A DNA stretch of 64,000 bases from Candidatus Pantoea haifensis (lineage in GTDB: Bacteria > Pseudomonadota > Gammaproteobacteria > Enterobacterales > Enterobacteriaceae). The notes beneath the pieces were generated by a model. It searched no databases. It was not told the DNA's origin and saw only the letters and a list, made by a program, of their open reading frames with translations. Positions within the stretch are counted from its first letter, which is position 1. Each line of letters opens with the position of its first letter. The DNA lies in the NCBI GenBank assembly GCA_018842655.1, contig JAGTWN010000004.1:3162001-3226000 (forward strand). The letters are read 5' to 3'. Of this stretch, positions 62,457 to 64,000 are shown one piece after another. A program made the translations under genes and the position numbers.

Positions 62457-62648
62457 TTAACGATAACGGCGTACCTCTTCACGCGTCATCCCTATATCTT
62501 TGAGCTGATTGTCATTCAGGTGGGTCAAAATGCGTCGCGTTTGCTGCACTAAGCGCCAGTGAATGTACAGTTGAAGCAATCCTGCCACCAACCTGCGTAT
62601 CTGTCTAAATGTGGCAGGCCTGGCGGTTCGATTTTCATGGAATTCCAT
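62457..62648 (-). CDS. yjiS: YjiS, DUF1127 small protein
   Basis: 63-residue Arg-rich protein with the DUF1127 signature (TRRILTHLNDNQLKDIGMTREEV near the C-terminus). Members in other bacteria bind RNA or affect phosphate and carbon metabolism; for this one the role is unknown. A longer frame upstream is rejected. The ATG at 62648 (MEFHENR) lies six bases after GAGGAG. yjiS and yjiR are neighbours in E. coli too. Confidence 0.85.
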   Translation of the reverse strand: MEFHENRTARPATFRQIRRLVAGLLQLYIHWRLVQQTRRILTHLNDNQLKDIGMTREEVRRYR

Positions 62649-62820
62649 TTTCATCTCCTCATCTGAATGTGTAGTGCTATCTTCTGATGAGAACAATTTT
62701 GAATACAGATTCAAAATCAACCTTTCTTTAACATACAGATTGCTCCTCAGGCGATCTGAATGGTAAAAAAAGATGTGATCTGTATCGGTTTTTCTAATTC
62801 CTGTCAATGCGAGGCATACG

Positions 62821-64000
62821 ATGACGCGTTATCAGCATCTGGCAACGCTGCTGGCACAGCGTATTGAGCAAGGCCTGTATCGCAGTGGCGAACGTTTGCC
62901 CTCCGTACGCAGCTTAAGCGTGGAGCACGGCGTCAGCATCAGCACCGTACAACAAGCCTATCATTTGCTGGAAGAGAAGCAGTTAATTACGCCACAGCCG
63001 CGTTCGGGCTACTTTGTCGCCTCACGTAAAGCAAATCCGCCGATGCCGGCATTAACGCGGCCTGCTCAGCGCCCGGTTGAAATTACCCAATGGGATGCAG
63101 TATTAGAGTTGCTTGATAGCCGACTCGAAGACAATGTATTGCAACTGGGCAGCGGTATGCCTGATCTGACCCAGCCAACGTTAAAACCCCTTTGGAAGGC
63201 CTTTAGCCGTCAGGCGCAAAAGCAGGACATTCTCTTACTCAACTACGATAATTTGTATGGCGTGGCCGCTTTGCGTGAACAGATTGCCCGTCTGGCCATT
63301 GATAGCGGCTGCCAGCTTATGGCTGAAGAAATTGTGATCACAACGGGCTGTCACGAAGCTTTATCGGTATCAATCCGCGCGGTATGTGAGCCTGGTGATA
63401 TTATTGCCGTTGAGTCACCCTCTTTTCACGGCATTATGCAGACGCTTCGTGGCTTCGGCATCCGGGCCATAGAGATCCCCACCGATTCTGTTACAGGTAT
63501 TAGTTTAGAAGCGTTGGAACTGGCCTTTGAGCAGTGGCCGATCAAAGCTGTGGTCGTTGTGCCTAACTGCAATAATCCGCTGGGCTTTATCATGCCGGAA
63601 AACCGTAAACGTGCACTGCTGACTTTAGCGCAACGTTTTGATGCTGCAATTATTGAAGATGATGTCTATGGCGAGCTGGCATGGGAATATCCGCGTCCGC
63701 CTACCATAAAAGCGATGGATATGGATGGTCGCGTTCTGCTTTGCAGCTCCTTTTCAAAAACACTGGCACCTGGCTTGCGCGTTGGCTGGGTTGTACCGGG
63801 ACGTTATCGCGATCGCGTGTTGCACATGAAATACATCGTTACTGGCTCGACGGCAACTCAGCCGCAACATGCCGTAGCTGAGTTTATTCGTCATGGGCAC
63901 TATCTACCGCATCTGCGTCGTATGCGACAAATTTATCAACGCAACTATGAAACGTTTAGTTGCTGGGTGCGCCATTATTTTCCCTGCGACATTTGTGTAT
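62821..64000 (+). CDS. yjiR: YjiR, MocR-type GntR regulator with aminotransferase domain (C-terminus beyond the window)
   Basis: First 393 residues of a MocR-family regulator: an N-terminal GntR winged HTH (YQHLATLLAQRIEQGLYRSG, then GVSISTVQQAYHLLEE) fused to a fold-type I aminotransferase-like domain. The pyridoxal-phosphate lysine is in SSFSKTLAPGLRVGW, with VPNCNNPLGF and IIEDDVYGEL. It starts at ATG 62821 and is open at 64000. It matches E. coli YjiR through CSSFSK and REYFPCEI-like HYFPCDI. It is divergent from yjiS over 172 bp, so it may control yjiS. Confidence 0.93.
   Translation, partial: MTRYQHLATLLAQRIEQGLYRSGERLPSVRSLSVEHGVSISTVQQAYHLLEEKQLITPQPRSGYFVASRKANPPMPALTRPAQRPVEITQWDAVLELLDSRLEDNVLQLGSGMPDLTQPTLKPLWKAFSRQAQKQDILLLNYDNLYGVAALREQIARLAIDSGCQLMAEEIVITTGCHEALSVSIRAVCEPGDIIAVESPSFHGIMQTLRGFGIRAIEIPTDSVTGISLEALELAFEQWPIKAVVVVPNCNNPLGFIMPENRKRALLTLAQRFDAAIIEDDVYGELAWEYPRPPTIKAMDMDGRVLLCSSFSKTLAPGLRVGWVVPGRYRDRVLHMKYIVTGSTATQPQHAVAEFIRHGHYLPHLRRMRQIYQRNYETFSCWVRHYFPCDICV

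Overview
The window reads as the chromosome of an enterobacterium, most likely of the Pantoea/Erwinia group (Erwiniaceae). That placement rests on protein resemblance to E. coli throughout, on E. coli-like local gene order, and on my recollection of 16S signature stretches, so the genus is an inference. Almost all of the window is core genome. I see no prophage, insertion sequence, integron or CRISPR array.

Layout. Positions 1-34100 follow the E. coli rarD-to-hemG segment: rarD (partial), yigI, pldA, recQ, rhtC, rhtB, pldB, yigL, yigM, metR/metE, dlhH, udp, rmuC, ubiE-ubiJ-ubiB, tatABC, tatD, rfaH, ubiD, fre, fadBA, pepQ, yigZ, trkH, hemG. Three genes are additions to that order: yehS (8.3 kb), a TPR plus putative glycosyltransferase-like gene (14.3 kb) and pepE (23.5 kb). 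Positions 34.1-39.6 kb hold a complete rRNA operon (16S, tRNA-Glu, 23S, 5S). From 39.7 to 57.6 kb the order is that found downstream of E. coli rrnB: murB, birA, coaA, four tRNAs, tufB, secE, nusG, rplKAJL, rpoBC. The rRNA operon therefore joins the left flank of E. coli rrnA to the right flank of E. coli rrnB.

After rpoC comes an accessory purine-nucleoside module: a 413-residue protein with a zinc-deaminase domain, facing a xapA / nucleoside-transporter operon with its xapR-type LysR regulator. The window ends with divergent yjiS (DUF1127) and yjiR (MocR-type regulator, cut by the window edge).

Regulation visible in sequence includes four tandem Met boxes before metE, two CRP sites 52 bp apart before udp, a FadR palindrome before fadBA, tandem rRNA promoters with boxA, the rplJ promoter and long leader, the rplL-rpoB attenuator, and many intrinsic terminators.

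A major caveat is that fourteen genes, including the essential rpoC, murB and hemG, carry frameshifts. Every one is repaired by adding one base (two in rpoC), nearly always in a homopolymer, and repair gives family-typical lengths. This pattern points to under-called homopolymers in the assembly rather than gene decay. Those genes are annotated here as full-length CDS with the break marked.
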